From the NCBI GenBank assembly GCA_035235625.1, contig CP141140.1, forward strand, positions 8,700,685 through 8,764,684: 64,000 nt of DNA. Direction: 5' to 3'. The stretch is from Saururus chinensis (Eukaryota > Streptophyta > Magnoliopsida > Piperales > Saururaceae). A program made the position numbers and the translations under genes. Each line of letters opens with the position of its first letter. Positions within the stretch are counted from its first letter, which is position 1. The notes below the pieces were generated by a model, which was given only the letters and a program-made list of their open reading frames with translations, did not search any database and was not told the DNA's origin. Below are positions 13,311-24,859 of this stretch, piece by piece.

Positions 13311-13464
13311 TATGAGCCCAGGTTCTATGGGCCATCAAATTTACAATTGGTGGCGTATAATACTCACGGGTTTAAATGCCCCGTAAGTATTATGGGCAGC
13401 CGGATGTAAATATGACGGCTCACAGAGCCCGGGCTCGTAGGCGAGCATGAGCCCGAGCTCTTAT
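13311..13464. mobile_element. Palindromic foldback MITE, copy 2
   Basis: TATGAGCCCAGGTTCTATGGGC at the left mirrors the right part AGCCCGGGCTCG...GAGCTCTTATA, with the shared centre ATAATACTCACGGGTTTAAATG. It is shorter than copy 1 and is missing part of the left arm. It lies next to a short TA run (13282-13298). Confidence 0.7.
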
Positions 13465-13965
13465 AAACAGGATTATATATATATATTAAGATTAACATTA
13501 TGCATGTGTACACATAGGTTAATATATTTTTATATATATTATAAAATATATTTATAAATTTTATTCAAGTTCGAATTTAAGTATGAGTTAAGTTTAAGTC
13601 GAGTTTGAATTTTATTTGAATTAAAGTTGAATCGAGCCAAGTATCTTTGAGCTCGACTTGAATATATTTAAATTCGAGTCCATCAAGCTGAGCCGTTTCA
13701 AGTTGAACCATATTCAGAGTTTGAGTCGAGTCGAGCAGAGTCGAAACAACCAGTTGAGTTTGAGAAACACCTCGCTGAGCTGGATCGACTCATTAACACC
13801 CCTAACTACCTACCAGTCCTCACCGCTCTCACATTTCCGAATTCCCCAGCAGATTTTGCCGAAGACCAAGCAGAGGCCTGAAAATCTAAAATTTGGCAAA
13901 TTTCTATATTGTGGTTTGGGATCCTGGAGGGGATGTGGTAAGTGCCGGTCTGGAAGTGGGGAAAG

Positions 13966-16900
13966 ATGTGGGCAGCATCGTGTCTGTCTTCTTGCTGTGC
14001 GACTGCTACCTGCGGCCTCTGCACCTCCGTCGCCTCCGGAGTCTCCCGGCGCTCCGCCCGGCTTGCTTATTGTGGCCTCTTTGGTCTCTCTCTCATCGTC
14101 TCCTGGATTCTGAGAGAAGTTGCCGCCCCCATCTTGGAGAAAATCCCATGTAATTATATATATTTTTTTAGTTATTGCACATCGGTGATCAAATTTATTC
14201 AAAATCCATCGCTTTTGGTATCTCAACGGCTGAAGTTTCTGAAAATTTGAGCCTTGATTTGTCCTTTTTAGTAGTTCCCTGGCGTTCTGAGTAGCACTAT
14301 ATTGTTATGCTGACACCTCCGTACTTGTCTGCAAGCCTTTACGGTAGGCGACTTGTTTGTAGAGCTTAGTGAGCCGAAACGTGAAAGAAGTGCTTATTTC
14401 TTTCCCTTCCTGTAAATTGATTCAGACGAATGGATTCCTATTAAGTCCCATATTTGTCTAGTTGTCTCTAATCTTATGTTAATTTTTGTAAGGGCTGGGT
14501 CGACTGGGCTGGATGCTTTTGTTACCCGCTGTCTGCTCCTCATAGTGTCCTGTACTGACTTTTATTGGCTTCTGTTGCCTGCATCGTAGAGTTTATTTCG
14601 ATATGGCTGATCTATATGCATAACACTTCAAATTTTTGGAGAATATATATATCTATATCACGAAACATATATCCATCTTGTTGAATTCTTTCTAGTATGC
14701 TGCTGGCGGTTCCATTCTCGCTCGAATCTCAGCCATACTAATGTTCTTCATGTCCTTCTGTTCCCCTCTTCACACCAACTCTGCTAGCAATTGATGCTCG
14801 TAAATAAGCAATTGATGTTGACATTGACCTCTTTTCTTTAAACCCAGTATTTTAACTCATGAAATAGACAAACAATATATGGTGACTAATATTTTTTTTT
14901 AAAACAAGATATGGTTATTACTTACGATTTTTATTTTAGTATCTAGAAAGGAGTACTCTCGACAAATTTTCTTCTCATGGTTGCCTTTCCTAGAGTTGTA
15001 TCAGTTTCTTAGCGCCCTTCGGGGCCTTTGTATTAAAAAAAATCAAGCTTCTGTCAAAAACTGATAATTTTGGATGCCTTGTCTTTACAGGGATAAATAC
15101 CTTCTCTCATACCCCTTCAAAAGAATGGTTTCAGATCAATGCAGTCCTTAGAGTGAGTTTAGGAAACTTCTTGTTTTTTGCATTGTTTGCTGCTTTGATG
15201 GTTGGGGTTAAGGATCAGAATGACAGACGTGATTCATGGCATCATGGCGGATGGATTGCAAAAATTGTGGTGTGGACTTTGCTGATCATTCTCATGTTTT
15301 TTCTTCCAAACATTGTGATATCCATATATGGTAAGCCTTAGAGAATTATTGTTTTGTATTTCTGTTGTGAACTTCTAAAGTGTCTCTGCATTTTAGCAGT
15401 TATTACTACTCGCATTTGCAACTTGGAAAAAATTTCTGTGCAGATTTAGTTGAGGGTTCCTTCCCCCCACCCCACCCGCGATGAATCCCAAGAGGGTCCT
15501 TAATGTTTTCTTCTGTGAGCAGCACTCGGAGGGGCTTTCTCCTCCATAGCTGCCTCCCGGTTCTTTTATTGCCCATGGATTCCTTACTGTTTTTCCTGTG
15601 AGCAATAGAGCTCTTTTATTCTAGACAAGGTTTTATTATGTCACAGTTAGGTCCATTGTTTGCAATGTTTTTCATTAGGAGTTAAAGAAAGTAATATTTT
15701 TTTTTGCTTTGAATATATGATGGAAATAGTAGCACCTTGTTTTTATTGCAATAATTTGAGATGCATAGAATGAGTAGCCTTTACCCTGCATGATTTTGTT
15801 GTCAGTTCTTATTAACTTAGGGTACCTTCATTTCAGACGCCTATTGATGATGTTTTAAGTATAGGAAAGGTGATTGTGCGTTTGCAAAAACAAATTAGAA
15901 GTGTTCCATCAACTGTGACTTGGGAACTGTGTCCTTTTGTATGTTAGAGACCTCACACAATTTGTTATTGCAGAAACACTGTCAAAATTTGGCTCTGGTT
16001 TATTTCTACTTGTTCAAGTAATCATACTACTGGATTTCACCCATTCGTGGAATGATGCATGGGTTGAAAAGGATGAGCAGAAATGGTGGGTCACATCAAC
16101 TCTCTTCTATTTGTCGATTCTATTTGGAAAAGCAAATTTACGGCTTGTAAAAGTTTGATATATAAATTCTGATCTTCTTAATGTGTTCTCCAGGTATATT
16201 GCTTTACTTTCAGTGTCAGTGCTCTGCTATCTTGCGACCTGTTCATTCTCGGTTGTCCTCTTTATCTTGTTCAATCCTTCAGGCCATGACTGCGGACTCA
16301 ATGTTTTCTTCATTGTGATGACTCTGATCCTTGCTTTTGCGTTTGCAGTTATTGCCTTGCATCCGCAGGTAAACTACACTCTTAGGCATGCTAGTGAGAT
16401 TATTTACTTTAAATTTCAGCAGATTTTTTGTGCCATGATCTTGAAACTATCATTTTTATAAAGCTACTAATGTAATTTTTCTTGAATCAGTGTCAAATAA
16501 AAGCCTTGCACATGAAGCTAAACATAAAAGCCAATATTCTGTTAATTCTGGAGGCAAATATTTGATGGTTTTGATGGTTTTGCATATGCAGGTGAATGGT
16601 AGCCTCTTGCCAGCCTCTGTCATATCTGTTTACTGTGCATACCTTTGTTATAGTGGGCTCTCAAGTGAGCCAAGAGATTATTCCTGTAACGGTCTTCACA
16701 AACACTCAAAAGGAGTTTCCACTAGTACTCTTGTTATTGGCATGCTCACAACGGTTCTCTCAGTTCTTTACTCTGCTCTTCGAGCTGGGTCATCTACTAC
16801 GTTCCTCTCACCACCTTCCTCGCCAAAGTCGGGTATAATTAGACCAGATTGAACTTAATTATTTTATAAGCTTTTTTCAAAGATTGAACATAATGAGTTT

Positions 16901-17244
16901 TTACTTAGTTTTATGCACCTTATTCTGTCAATATTACAGGCTCTAGAAAACCTCTTCTTGAATCAGACAACCTAGAAGCAGGGGAAAAAGAGAAGAAAGA
17001 AACTAAAAATGCCCAACCAGTGAGTTATTCATACACTTTTTTCCATCTTATATTTGCTCTTGCGAGCATGTACTCGGCCATGCTTCTTACGGGGTGGACC
17101 AGCACATCGTCAGGAAGCTCAGATCTAATTGATGTTGGTTGGACTTCAGTTTGGGTTCGTATTTGTACAGAGTGGGTGACTGCAGCTCTTTATAGTTGGT
17201 CGCTCGTGGCCCCTTTACTCATGCCTGATCGTGAATTCTCTTAG
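13966..17244 (+). CDS. Serine incorporator (Serinc/TMS1) family membrane protein
   Basis: Serinc-domain protein, a ten-to-eleven-span membrane protein linked in other eukaryotes to serine-lipid supply and lipid scrambling. Exons 13966-14149, 15091-15330, 15974-16085, 16194-16368, 16592-16832 and 16940-17244 join in frame to 418 aa, the usual plant length. The start MWAASCLSSCC leads to the family's Cys-rich N-terminus CCATATCGLCTSVASG. Conserved blocks follow: RLAYCGLFGLSLIVSWILRE, GVKDQNDRRDSWHHGGW, WNDAWVEKDEQKWYIALL, FNPSGHDCGLNVFFIV, VNGSLLPASVISVYCAYLCY, GLSSEP, TTVLSVLYSALRAGSST and the C-terminal SYSYTFFHLIFALASMYSAM, IDVGWTSVWV and PDREFS. A GTG-led extension upstream of ATG 13966 is ignored. 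The hAT-like element ends about 160 bp upstream, inside what must be promoter or leader. The gene looks intact. Confidence 0.95.
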
Positions 17245-18580
17245 AAATGTGTCTTGACTCTGGGACAATGGTGCTTGCATGTTGTAAATACGTATGGCTT
17301 TTTAATGAAATAAATACGGGTGGTTTTGGTTGGATTGTATGTATGAGCTAAAGTATGCCCCTGTTCCATTACTTGGTGAAATGGCATGAGACAACCATGA
17401 CAACAATTGCTACTTGTATTGTACTTTATTATGTTTATAATTACAACCATTCTACGAATCAATAGGAATTTCTACACACGCTATTGTGAAATTTAAAGGT
17501 GTTAAGGTTGCCAATGGATTGTTGGCCGTAACTTGAACAAGTTTGACTTTGGTTGCCTGGCGGTGTTCGCTAATGTTGTCTTTTAGATTATGAACTCATG
17601 AGTGCATTAGAAAATGTCTTCTGCGTTTATGTTTCCTAAGAAAATTATTCAATTACCTTAAAGCTTCATTTAATAAGCCTGACATAAGTCATGTATATGA
17701 ACTCTTGATATTTAAGATAGGATAGTGTATACATTAGTGCTAGTGATATTGACGCTAACATGTGCTAGTGTGTGCTTTACCAATTTTATAGATGAAAGGC
17801 TTTTAAGCATAGCTTACTAGGCTTATTATTCGTGAAGAGCTGAAAGGAAAAACTCTCCCCATTAACAATACCATGCTAATGACACTTTCGATAAACAAGT
17901 AATGTAAAGTCAAGTTTTCAATCCATTATTTCAAGTGATGGATGTCATGCATCATCCCTCCATTTTTTTTTTGGTCTTTTGCAAAAATGCCAATGCAATG
18001 GATTGCCGCAAAACATTTCTACTCCCTTTATCTCATTTTAATTGCCTTATCTCGTTTAGTTCATTTATAAAAATCAAATAAGATACATAAAGTGGGTTGG
18101 AGGGAGTTTTTTTATATCTAGATGCCAAAAGTGTTTGATCATGAACACCACAAAGGCGAAAAATATTGGTAAAAGTTTTTTCATTCTAATCTAGATTCAC
18201 AATTTTCTTCATTTCTCCTATAAAAGTTTTAGAACTTAATAAAATAGTAGAAGTGTACGTGCATAACGTATGCATTGCACTCCATAGATTTAGAATTATA
18301 TTATTATATACAAATTAAACTTCAAATTTAATTATATTACCTGATTCATAAATAAAAGTTTATAAATAATTATTTTGGTGTATTAGGGTATTTAATACTT
18401 TTATGAAAAAAATATTAATTATTTTTATTTTAATAATAGTATAGATTATGAGTAATTTAAAATTTCTATGACAAAAATCTCTACCCTACTTCCCACTTCA
18501 ATAAGTTATAAACTAAATACGACTATGAAATACATATGTAGCTACAAGGTTATACTTATTAAAAAAACTATTATAATATT
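17245..18580. other. 3'UTR and AT-rich intergenic sequence
   Basis: The first few hundred bases after the Serinc stop, with an AATGAAATAAAT run at 17303-17315, are its likely 3'UTR. The rest has no gene. About 17740-17865 is a fragment of the GGRAGAG-ended MITE family (CTAACATGTGCTAGTGTG ... GAAAAACTCTCCCC). Around 18018-18107 there is a Stowaway-like stretch (CTCCCTTTATCTCATTTTAA ... GGTTGGAGGGAG). Confidence 0.5.
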
Positions 18581-20200
18581 TTAAAACTCTTAAATTAAAA
18601 ACTAATTAAAATCTATAAATAAGAATTCATAAATACTATTTTTAGTGTATTGATAGTAATTTTATGATCAAAAGTTGGCCCCCTTTTCACTTTAAACCAA
18701 TAAGTCTATGATTAATATTCATAAATAACAATTCACATATAATATTTTTAGAGCTTTAGTGGTAATACTTATTTGAGAAATCCTTTTAATATTTTAGGCC
18801 TCTTGAATTCTAAATTAATCAAGAGCTTTTTTTGAAATGGCAATATAAGTACAACATGCTAAATATCAGTTCTAAACCAAATAAGACTATAAAATCTATA
18901 TTTTTCATGTAGTTACAAGATTATACTTATTCAAGAAATTATTGTAATATTTTAGGTTAGATCTTTTGAATTCTAAATTAACTATTTTTTTTTTAAAATA
19001 CAATATAAGCATAACATGATGAAAATCATTTCTAAACCAATTAAGACTATAGAATCTATATGTTTTTGTCGCTATAAGGTTATACTTATTAAATAAATCA
19101 TTATAATATTTTAAGTCTCTTCAACTCTAAATTAATTCAGTCTTTCAATAGGCAATATAAGTATAACATGATAAAAAAACTATAGCAAAAATTAATTTAA
19201 AACTGACTAAGATTATAAAATCCATATTTTTTAATGGCTACAAGGTTAAACTTATTGGAGAAATCATTGTAATATTTTAAATCTCTTAAATTCTAAATTA
19301 ATTAAGAGTTTATTTGAAAGAGAAATATAGACATAACATAACAAAAATATGATTTTAGGTCTCTTGAATTTTAAATTAATTAAGAGTTTATTTAAAAGAA
19401 AAAAATATAAGTATAACATGACAAAAATATAATTTTAAGTCTCTTGAATTTTAAATTAATTAAGAGTTTCTTTGAAAGGGTAATATAAATATAACATGAC
19501 AAAAATCAATTCTAAAGTAATTAAAACTATGCAATCTATATTTTTTTATGTAGTTACAAGATTATGCTTATTAAATAAATATTTTATAATATTTTAGGTA
19601 TCTTAAATTCTAAATTAATTAAGAGATTTTTTATAAAGGGCAATATAAGCATAACATGATAAAAATCAATTCTATACCAATTAGAATTATGAAATTTATA
19701 TTTTTTTAACTATAAGATTATACTTATTGAATAAATTATTTTAATATTTTAAGTCTCTTAAATTCTAAATTAATTAAAAAAAATTCTTTGAAATGATGAT
19801 ATAAACATAACATAACTAAAATCTCTCTTAAAAAGCAATTCTTAACCAATTAAGATCATAACATTCATATTTTTTTGTGGCTACAAGGTTATACTTAATT
19901 GGATAAATTATTATAATACTTTAAGTCTCTTATATTTTAAATTAATTAAAATTTTATTTGAAAGAGCAATATAAACATAACATAACAAAAATCTCTTATA
20001 AAAATTAGTTCTAAACCAATTAAAATTATAAAATTTATATTTTTTTATGGATATAAAGTTATACTTACTAAAATAAATCATTGTAATACTTTAGGTCTCT
20101 TGAGTTATAAATTAATTAAAAATTTCTTTAAAAATGTAATATTAATATAACATGGCAAAAATCTCTTCTCCTTTCTCACTTTAATAATAGTTATAGATTA
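18580..20200. repeat. Degenerate AT-rich tandem array, unit ~160 bp
   Basis: A block CTCTTGAATTCTAAATTAATT(AAGAG) recurs near 18587, 18799, 18962, 19117, 19283, 19361, 19441, 19601, 19755, 19927 and 20097. Spacing is mostly 154-172 bp, with two short steps of ~78-80 bp, about half a unit. Each unit also has AATATAAGCATAACATGA, TTCTAAACCAATTAAGACTAT and GGCTACAAGGTTATACTTATT blocks. Copies are much diverged. No coding region. It abuts the 3' end of the PALE CRESS gene. Confidence 0.8.
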
Positions 20201-20556
20201 TAGATAATTCCTTATTAATGGTGGGTAAATAAATCATCAAAGGCCGCGAAACAACAAACTGCAAAAGACTTAATTATGCTGACCCCCATCCCGAAGCAAG
20301 TTCAAAGCTCTCATTACAGATTACGCACACTTGACACTGAAGATATTCAAACATTATGCAAATGGTCAGTAAGGGATCGTATATTTCTAATATCTTCATA
20401 CTTCAGAGTGGTGCTACCTGCGGATACGATTCACAAGGCCTCCATAATCCCATAATTTAGATCAGTTGGCAGTAGATTCTGTTACAAGAGAAAAGCCTTG
20501 GCACATATAACAGCTCATGACCAACACACTTAATGGTGTGAAGGGCGCAAGCTGCA

Positions 20557-22912
20557 TTACCATGTCAATGTTATGGCCAAATCTAGAAGAGCTTCTACTT
20601 GTTTTATAGCACGTTGCCTCTCCTGATGCTTCAATCTCGTTGCAACTGACTCGGGATCTAGTCCTTGTACACTCATTGCATCGCTATGTTCTGAACGTAC
20701 CTCTTTTAGCAGCTGGTCAACTTCCCTCACAAAATCAACCCGTAGTAATGGATCCTGACCCACTGGTGGAAGCTTCGTAAGGCCTTGATGCTGAAACGGA
20801 GAGGAAGAAGTTGTCATCCAAATTAAAAAGTCATCCAGTTCGTGGACAGTACAGCTACACCGAGATGAGCTTGCAGTACAGCTGCTTAACATGTAGTGGG
20901 AATAGCTAGTGGTAACAAAGAAAAGAGATCAAACGTAACTATTAGAGGAATATTTGGAGGCAGTGAATTCCCATAAACTTTTAAGGTTGAAACTCGCAAA
21001 TTTAGATTTGACAATGGCGTAGTCAAGATTCCAATTAATAAAGCAGTGCACCCCTTCAAAAATATTGATAAATAACAGGACTCCCCTCCCTCCAAAGGAC
21101 AAAAAATGAAAATGGGACAGAAAGATGTTATATGCTTAATTAAGATCTACTAAATTGATTCAGGAATTGGCGTTAGGGAACAAATATAACAGATTACCGT
21201 ATAAATGTCAATGCCTCCAGGAACAAGTATACTGAAGGGATCCTCTCTTGGAAAAGTCTCAACCATGAATTTCCGACATTTTTTTAGCCATTCATCATCA
21301 TCAAATCCGTCATGAAGATTCAAAAGATCATTGAGTAATCTCAAGGATGGAGAAGCCTGCCTTTTTAAAATTTCTGTCTGGAAATAGTATCAATGTAAAA
21401 ATAAAATATTGTGCTACATCCGATTGTCCAAGAAAATATGGAAAAAAATTGGAACGGATAGATGTTAGAATCATTTAGCAAGGACAAATTTGTCAAAATC
21501 TGAATTAATTTTTTTATCCCAATGAGGCAAGTGATAAGGAGAAACAAAGTACATCCACGAATCCAAGAGAGCAGAGCACACCTCAACCCTCCGATATAAT
21601 AGGTCAAGACTTCTAATAGCATCTTTTTCATCCTATAAAAGTACAACCGTGAGGTATTAAATTAGCTTCAGCAGATTTTTACTTTACACCATGAAAAGAA
21701 AAAAAGAAACATTGATTACAACTTTAGAGATGATTGGCATACATCACGACGGGCAAGATCAAGGCGATTCCATATGACCATTAGAACAAGTTCAGAAAGT
21801 TCACCTTGCTCAGCTGCTTCTTCAATTTGCTAAAAGAAAAGAATAATCATCATGAGCTAAGCTAGCCAAATAAACTTAAAAATATCGGTTAAAACATATA
21901 TTTTCTGAGCAATAATCCATGGAAAGAATAAATTATATCATATTTTATTCCATTATCTCCATAAAATTAGACTACAAACTCAGCATCAAAGTGCAAAGTG
22001 TAATTATACATAGTCATATAGTTAAAGAAATCACCTGTTCAACTTCCTCAGCAGCTCGGATAAAACTTGAAACCAATCTTCTTGCCTTTCTAACTTCTTC
22101 ATCCGGATAGCCCATCAACCGCATGCCAATCTCACGGTACTCATCTACTTTTTTATTTTCCTCGTCCTCCTCCTCTCGACGTCTTTGATCAAACTCCTTT
22201 GTTTTTTCTCGCTGACGTGCTTGCCATTCCTAACCTAGACAGCATAAATGCCAGCTTTATCAAATGTGACTTGCAATACCCGATTAGCTCACAAGCACTG
22301 ACTTCAAATGTAACTTATCCTTACAAATACAATTATCTTCATTTTTACAAAAAGGCGTCGGATTTTCTGCAAATAGAGAATCAACAGGCAATCGCACACT
22401 TCCAGCGTCAGCAAACTACATACATTAATGTAACTACATGCACCTTCTGATAAGAGAAGTGTCGATTGGTCACGTAAATGAAAAACAAATCAATACCAAT
22501 CCATATTATATTAGTGAATAAGCAAGAAGGACAACATCAGGAAGAGGGGGGGAAATAATAAAATCACATCCAATGGAAGGCGAAGACCGCTAGCAGGGAA
22601 AATGGGAAAAACATGAGGAACTGACCTCGTCCCAGACCTCCTTAGCGAGGCCGAAATTTGGGTCATACTCTTCAGGAATTCCATATTCGTCCACCCCTTT
22701 CTTGTTGGATGTGCAAGTCACTGCATCACTCAAGATATACTAAGAGTGAGGGTACGTGTAAATCCAGGGAAAACAAGTAAAACGGGGGGCGTAGTCGGGA
22801 AGTTTGGACCTGAAAACGGACGCCCTGGTGGAGTCCAAGAGACAAAAGAAGTTGGGCGATGAGGACGGAAGGGCGTTGGAAGAACAAGTCCAAAAAAGGC
22901 CGTGACCTCCAT
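20557..22912 (-). CDS. PAC: Protein PALE CRESS, chloroplastic
   Basis: Plastid protein needed for chloroplast development; the family acts on plastid RNA and ribosome formation. Seven exons on the minus strand: 22912-22810, 22720-22626, 22229-22035, 21829-21743, 21632-21582, 21377-21198 and 20790-20557, joining in frame to 314 aa, against 313 as I recall for Arabidopsis. The first exon (MEVTAFFGLVLPTPFRPHR, rich in S, T, P and R and poor in acids) fits a transit peptide. Mature-part signatures are EWQARQREKTKEFD, an acidic coiled-coil-like stretch, RKARRLVSSFIRAAEEVEQ, ELVLMVIWNRLDLARRD, DAIRSLDLLYRRVETEILKR, LLNDLLNLHDGFDDDEWL, ETFPREDPFSILVPGG, LLRVDFVREVDQLL and the end QVEALLDLAITLTW. An in-frame ATG at 22957 would add 15 residues; I prefer 22912 on length. 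No defect seen. Confidence 0.93.
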
Positions 22913-22957
22913 TAGCGCTTTAGACGAGCTAGAGGCGCTCCAAGACACTTCCCACAC

Positions 22958-23380
22958 TGACCAGAACCCTTGCTGGAGGGTTTTAGATGTTATACCGATA
23001 GAAAAGATAGTCTGAGACCCCTTTTTTTTGCTAGCCCTAAGATATCGTCCGTTTGTGTATATATACTAAGCAATAACATAAATAAGATTAAATAAAGATA
23101 TTAAAAATAAAATATATATTAAATAAAAGTTTATATTTGTATGTTACGATTATAATTACTATTTTGTAGATTATAATGCTCATTAGTTATACAAATAAGT
23201 TTTATATTAACCTATATATATCTATAATTAGCAATTATAAATGTAAATCTTATAAATTAAATATTATATCACAAGTCGGTGAAGACAATACAATTAAAGG
23301 ACTCTATTTATATTCAATGCATTTGAGAGAGCTCTTTTACAGTTTTTTTAAAGATGTTATATATATATATATATATATAT

Positions 23381-23411
<31 letters not shown>
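22958..23411. other. PAC upstream region and AT-rich spacer
   Basis: Contains the PAC leader and promoter on the minus strand and AT-rich sequence without a gene. It ends in a (TA)n run (23358-23383) passing into (GATA)n (23384-23411), directly against the left end of the inverted repeat described next. Confidence 0.5.
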
Positions 23412-23413
<2 letters not shown>

Positions 23414-24181
23414 GGAATGATACAGTGAGCCACTCTATGTGAAGAGCCGTATGAGCCATGCTTATCCTAACCGTCCGATTCGGATCTAAAAGCCCAAAAT
23501 ATGGTGCTTAGAATAGTCAATGAGATTTTAACTTACTATTTTTTAAATATCCCCGTAATGCCCCTCTCGTTCACCTCCCAGCTTGATGCCCTACTTCCCA
23601 AACACGACCCCCCCTAGGCAACCATCAGCAGCTCGCTGCCGGCGCCTACCAGCAGCCGCCGTCTCCTACCGGCCCCTCCCTCTTCCGCCATCGTCTACCA
23701 GAGCCAAATTGGGCTGCTCGACTTCCCCACACACTCCTCCCTCTTCTCCTGATCTCCTAACCGACTGGCGCCATGCTGACGAGAACCAGAGTCCGCCCCT
23801 CCCTTCCCAATCTCCTCGTCTGCCCCAATTGCCTCTCGCCCCTCTTTGTCATCTTCCAGTTCGCAGGACATTATTTTCATATTTAAGAAACATAGAAATG
23901 GGAAAGACTCGTGATAGTGGTCTGAATTTCATAGCAAAGTTTCCACATTACAGCTTGTGACCATTTTTCAAGCACTTTTGGTAGAACTGTGAGGTTGGTG
24001 TAAGAGAACGTCCTGTTTATAACAGAGAATGCTTCATCAATCTCACGAGAATCATGTTGAACAGCAACTTTGGTACGAAATTCAGACCACTATAATGAGT
24101 CTTTCCCATTTCTTACACCGACCACACAGTTCTACCAGAAGCATCGTTGCCATCATGTTTAGTTTCTTTTGACTTTGTTAG
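23412..24181 (+). repeat. Left inverted-repeat arm, internally rearranged
   Basis: Positions 23412-23941 match the reverse complement of 33292-32765 at well over 90%. The stretch is GC-rich (many CCTCCC, GCAGCCGCC blocks) and carries a proline/arginine-rich open frame in both copies (MMPYFPNT.PPRQPSAAR). From about 23942 to 24115 the orientation flips: this part matches the right arm's plus strand instead. After 24116 (TACACCGACCACACAG) the first orientation seems to resume. Thus the CGTGATAGTGGTCTGAATTTC block at about 23909-23930 is repeated inverted at about 24080-24100, making a foldback. The arm is cut at its right by the LTR element. Confidence 0.65.
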
Positions 24182-24844
24182 TGATGCAGACAGAGGATAG
24201 TGCTACTGACAGAGGACATTCTCAGTGACATTTCGTCAAACGGTTTGTTGTTTCAAATTTCTTAAGGGCAAATCTGTCTTTCACTAATGGGGACTTAATC
24301 TTAGCCATTGTTTACATCTGACGGTCTCTTTAAAGAGGGGTTAAACTGTCCATTACTAATGGGAGAACTAATCAGGACTGTTGGATAAATTGGACGAATA
24401 GAGATGTGGGGTATAAAGGACATTGGACTTGATTGTCAGACGGTTAAAATCGTTGGTCATCTTCAACCTCTGGGAGCTGTGCTTGAAGTTCCAGAAAGTT
24501 CGAACACAAATCCAGCTGGCTTACATGTCAAAAGACAAATTAAAAACAACATATAAATAGATCATTTTAAATTGCGGGAGGGTCAGTTGTATTTTGAAAA
24601 TTGTTTTTCCTCCGCTTAAGAGTTGTTTGCTCTATTTAGTTCTCTGTGTAGAACAGGAAGAACAGTTGTAGCTGTTCTGAAGAATCTCGAGGTTTGAGTT
24701 TAATTCCTCGTTATTCTTGTAATTTTCGTTTGTTGTAATTGATTCCTTGAAGATAGAAAAGAGTTCTACTCCCAAATTTGATATCTCTTAATAGATCCGA
24801 GATTTACAGATCTGAATTTGTTGAAAGTTAGAACGGCTCTGCCA
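24182..24844 (+). repeat. 5' LTR of the Ty3/Gypsy element
   Basis: 663 bp, starts TGATGCAGACAGAGG and ends GGCTCTGCCA. A TATA-like motif ATATAAATAG lies at about 24551-24560, so transcription would start near 24580-24600. A T-rich, polyadenylation-side region follows. Matches the 3' LTR at about 98.8% apart from one 5 bp length difference. Confidence 0.92.
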
Positions 24845-24847
24845 ATT

Positions 24848-24859
24848 TGGTATCAGAGC
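24848..24859 (+). other. Primer binding site (initiator tRNA-Met)
   Basis: TGGTATCAGAGC, three bases after the 5' LTR, is the standard plant site complementary to the 3' end of initiator methionyl tRNA. Confidence 0.92.

Larger units (their letters stand above)
11593..13803. mobile_element. hAT-like composite element with nested MITEs
   Basis: The left end TTAGGGGTGCTAACGAG and the right end CTCATTAACACCCCT are inverted partners of the common plant hAT terminus. The flanks AACTACCA (11585-11592) and AACTACCT (13804-13811) match at 7 of 8. Just inside both ends lie GAGCTCGAG/CTCGAACTC runs. The ~2.2 kb interior has no transposase that I recognise. Two palindromic MITEs (11991-12170 and 13311-13464) and a three-copy 84 bp array (12261-12512) sit inside it. 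The right end is about 160 bp upstream of the serine incorporator start codon. Confidence 0.5.

Noticed and set aside
13658-14113. 151-codon frame overlapping the Serinc first exon
   Set aside because: Out of frame with the clear Serinc coding sequence and starts inside the hAT-like end.
18018-18107. Stowaway-like stretch CTCCCTTTATCTC ... GGAGGGAG
   Set aside because: Ends resemble Stowaway but TA flanks are absent and the inner halves do not pair well; kept only as a note in the spacer entry.
23583-23960. 125-codon proline/arginine-rich frame, also present in the right arm
   Set aside because: Repeat-borne, low complexity and not kept intact between arms beyond what GC-rich sequence allows; not called a gene.
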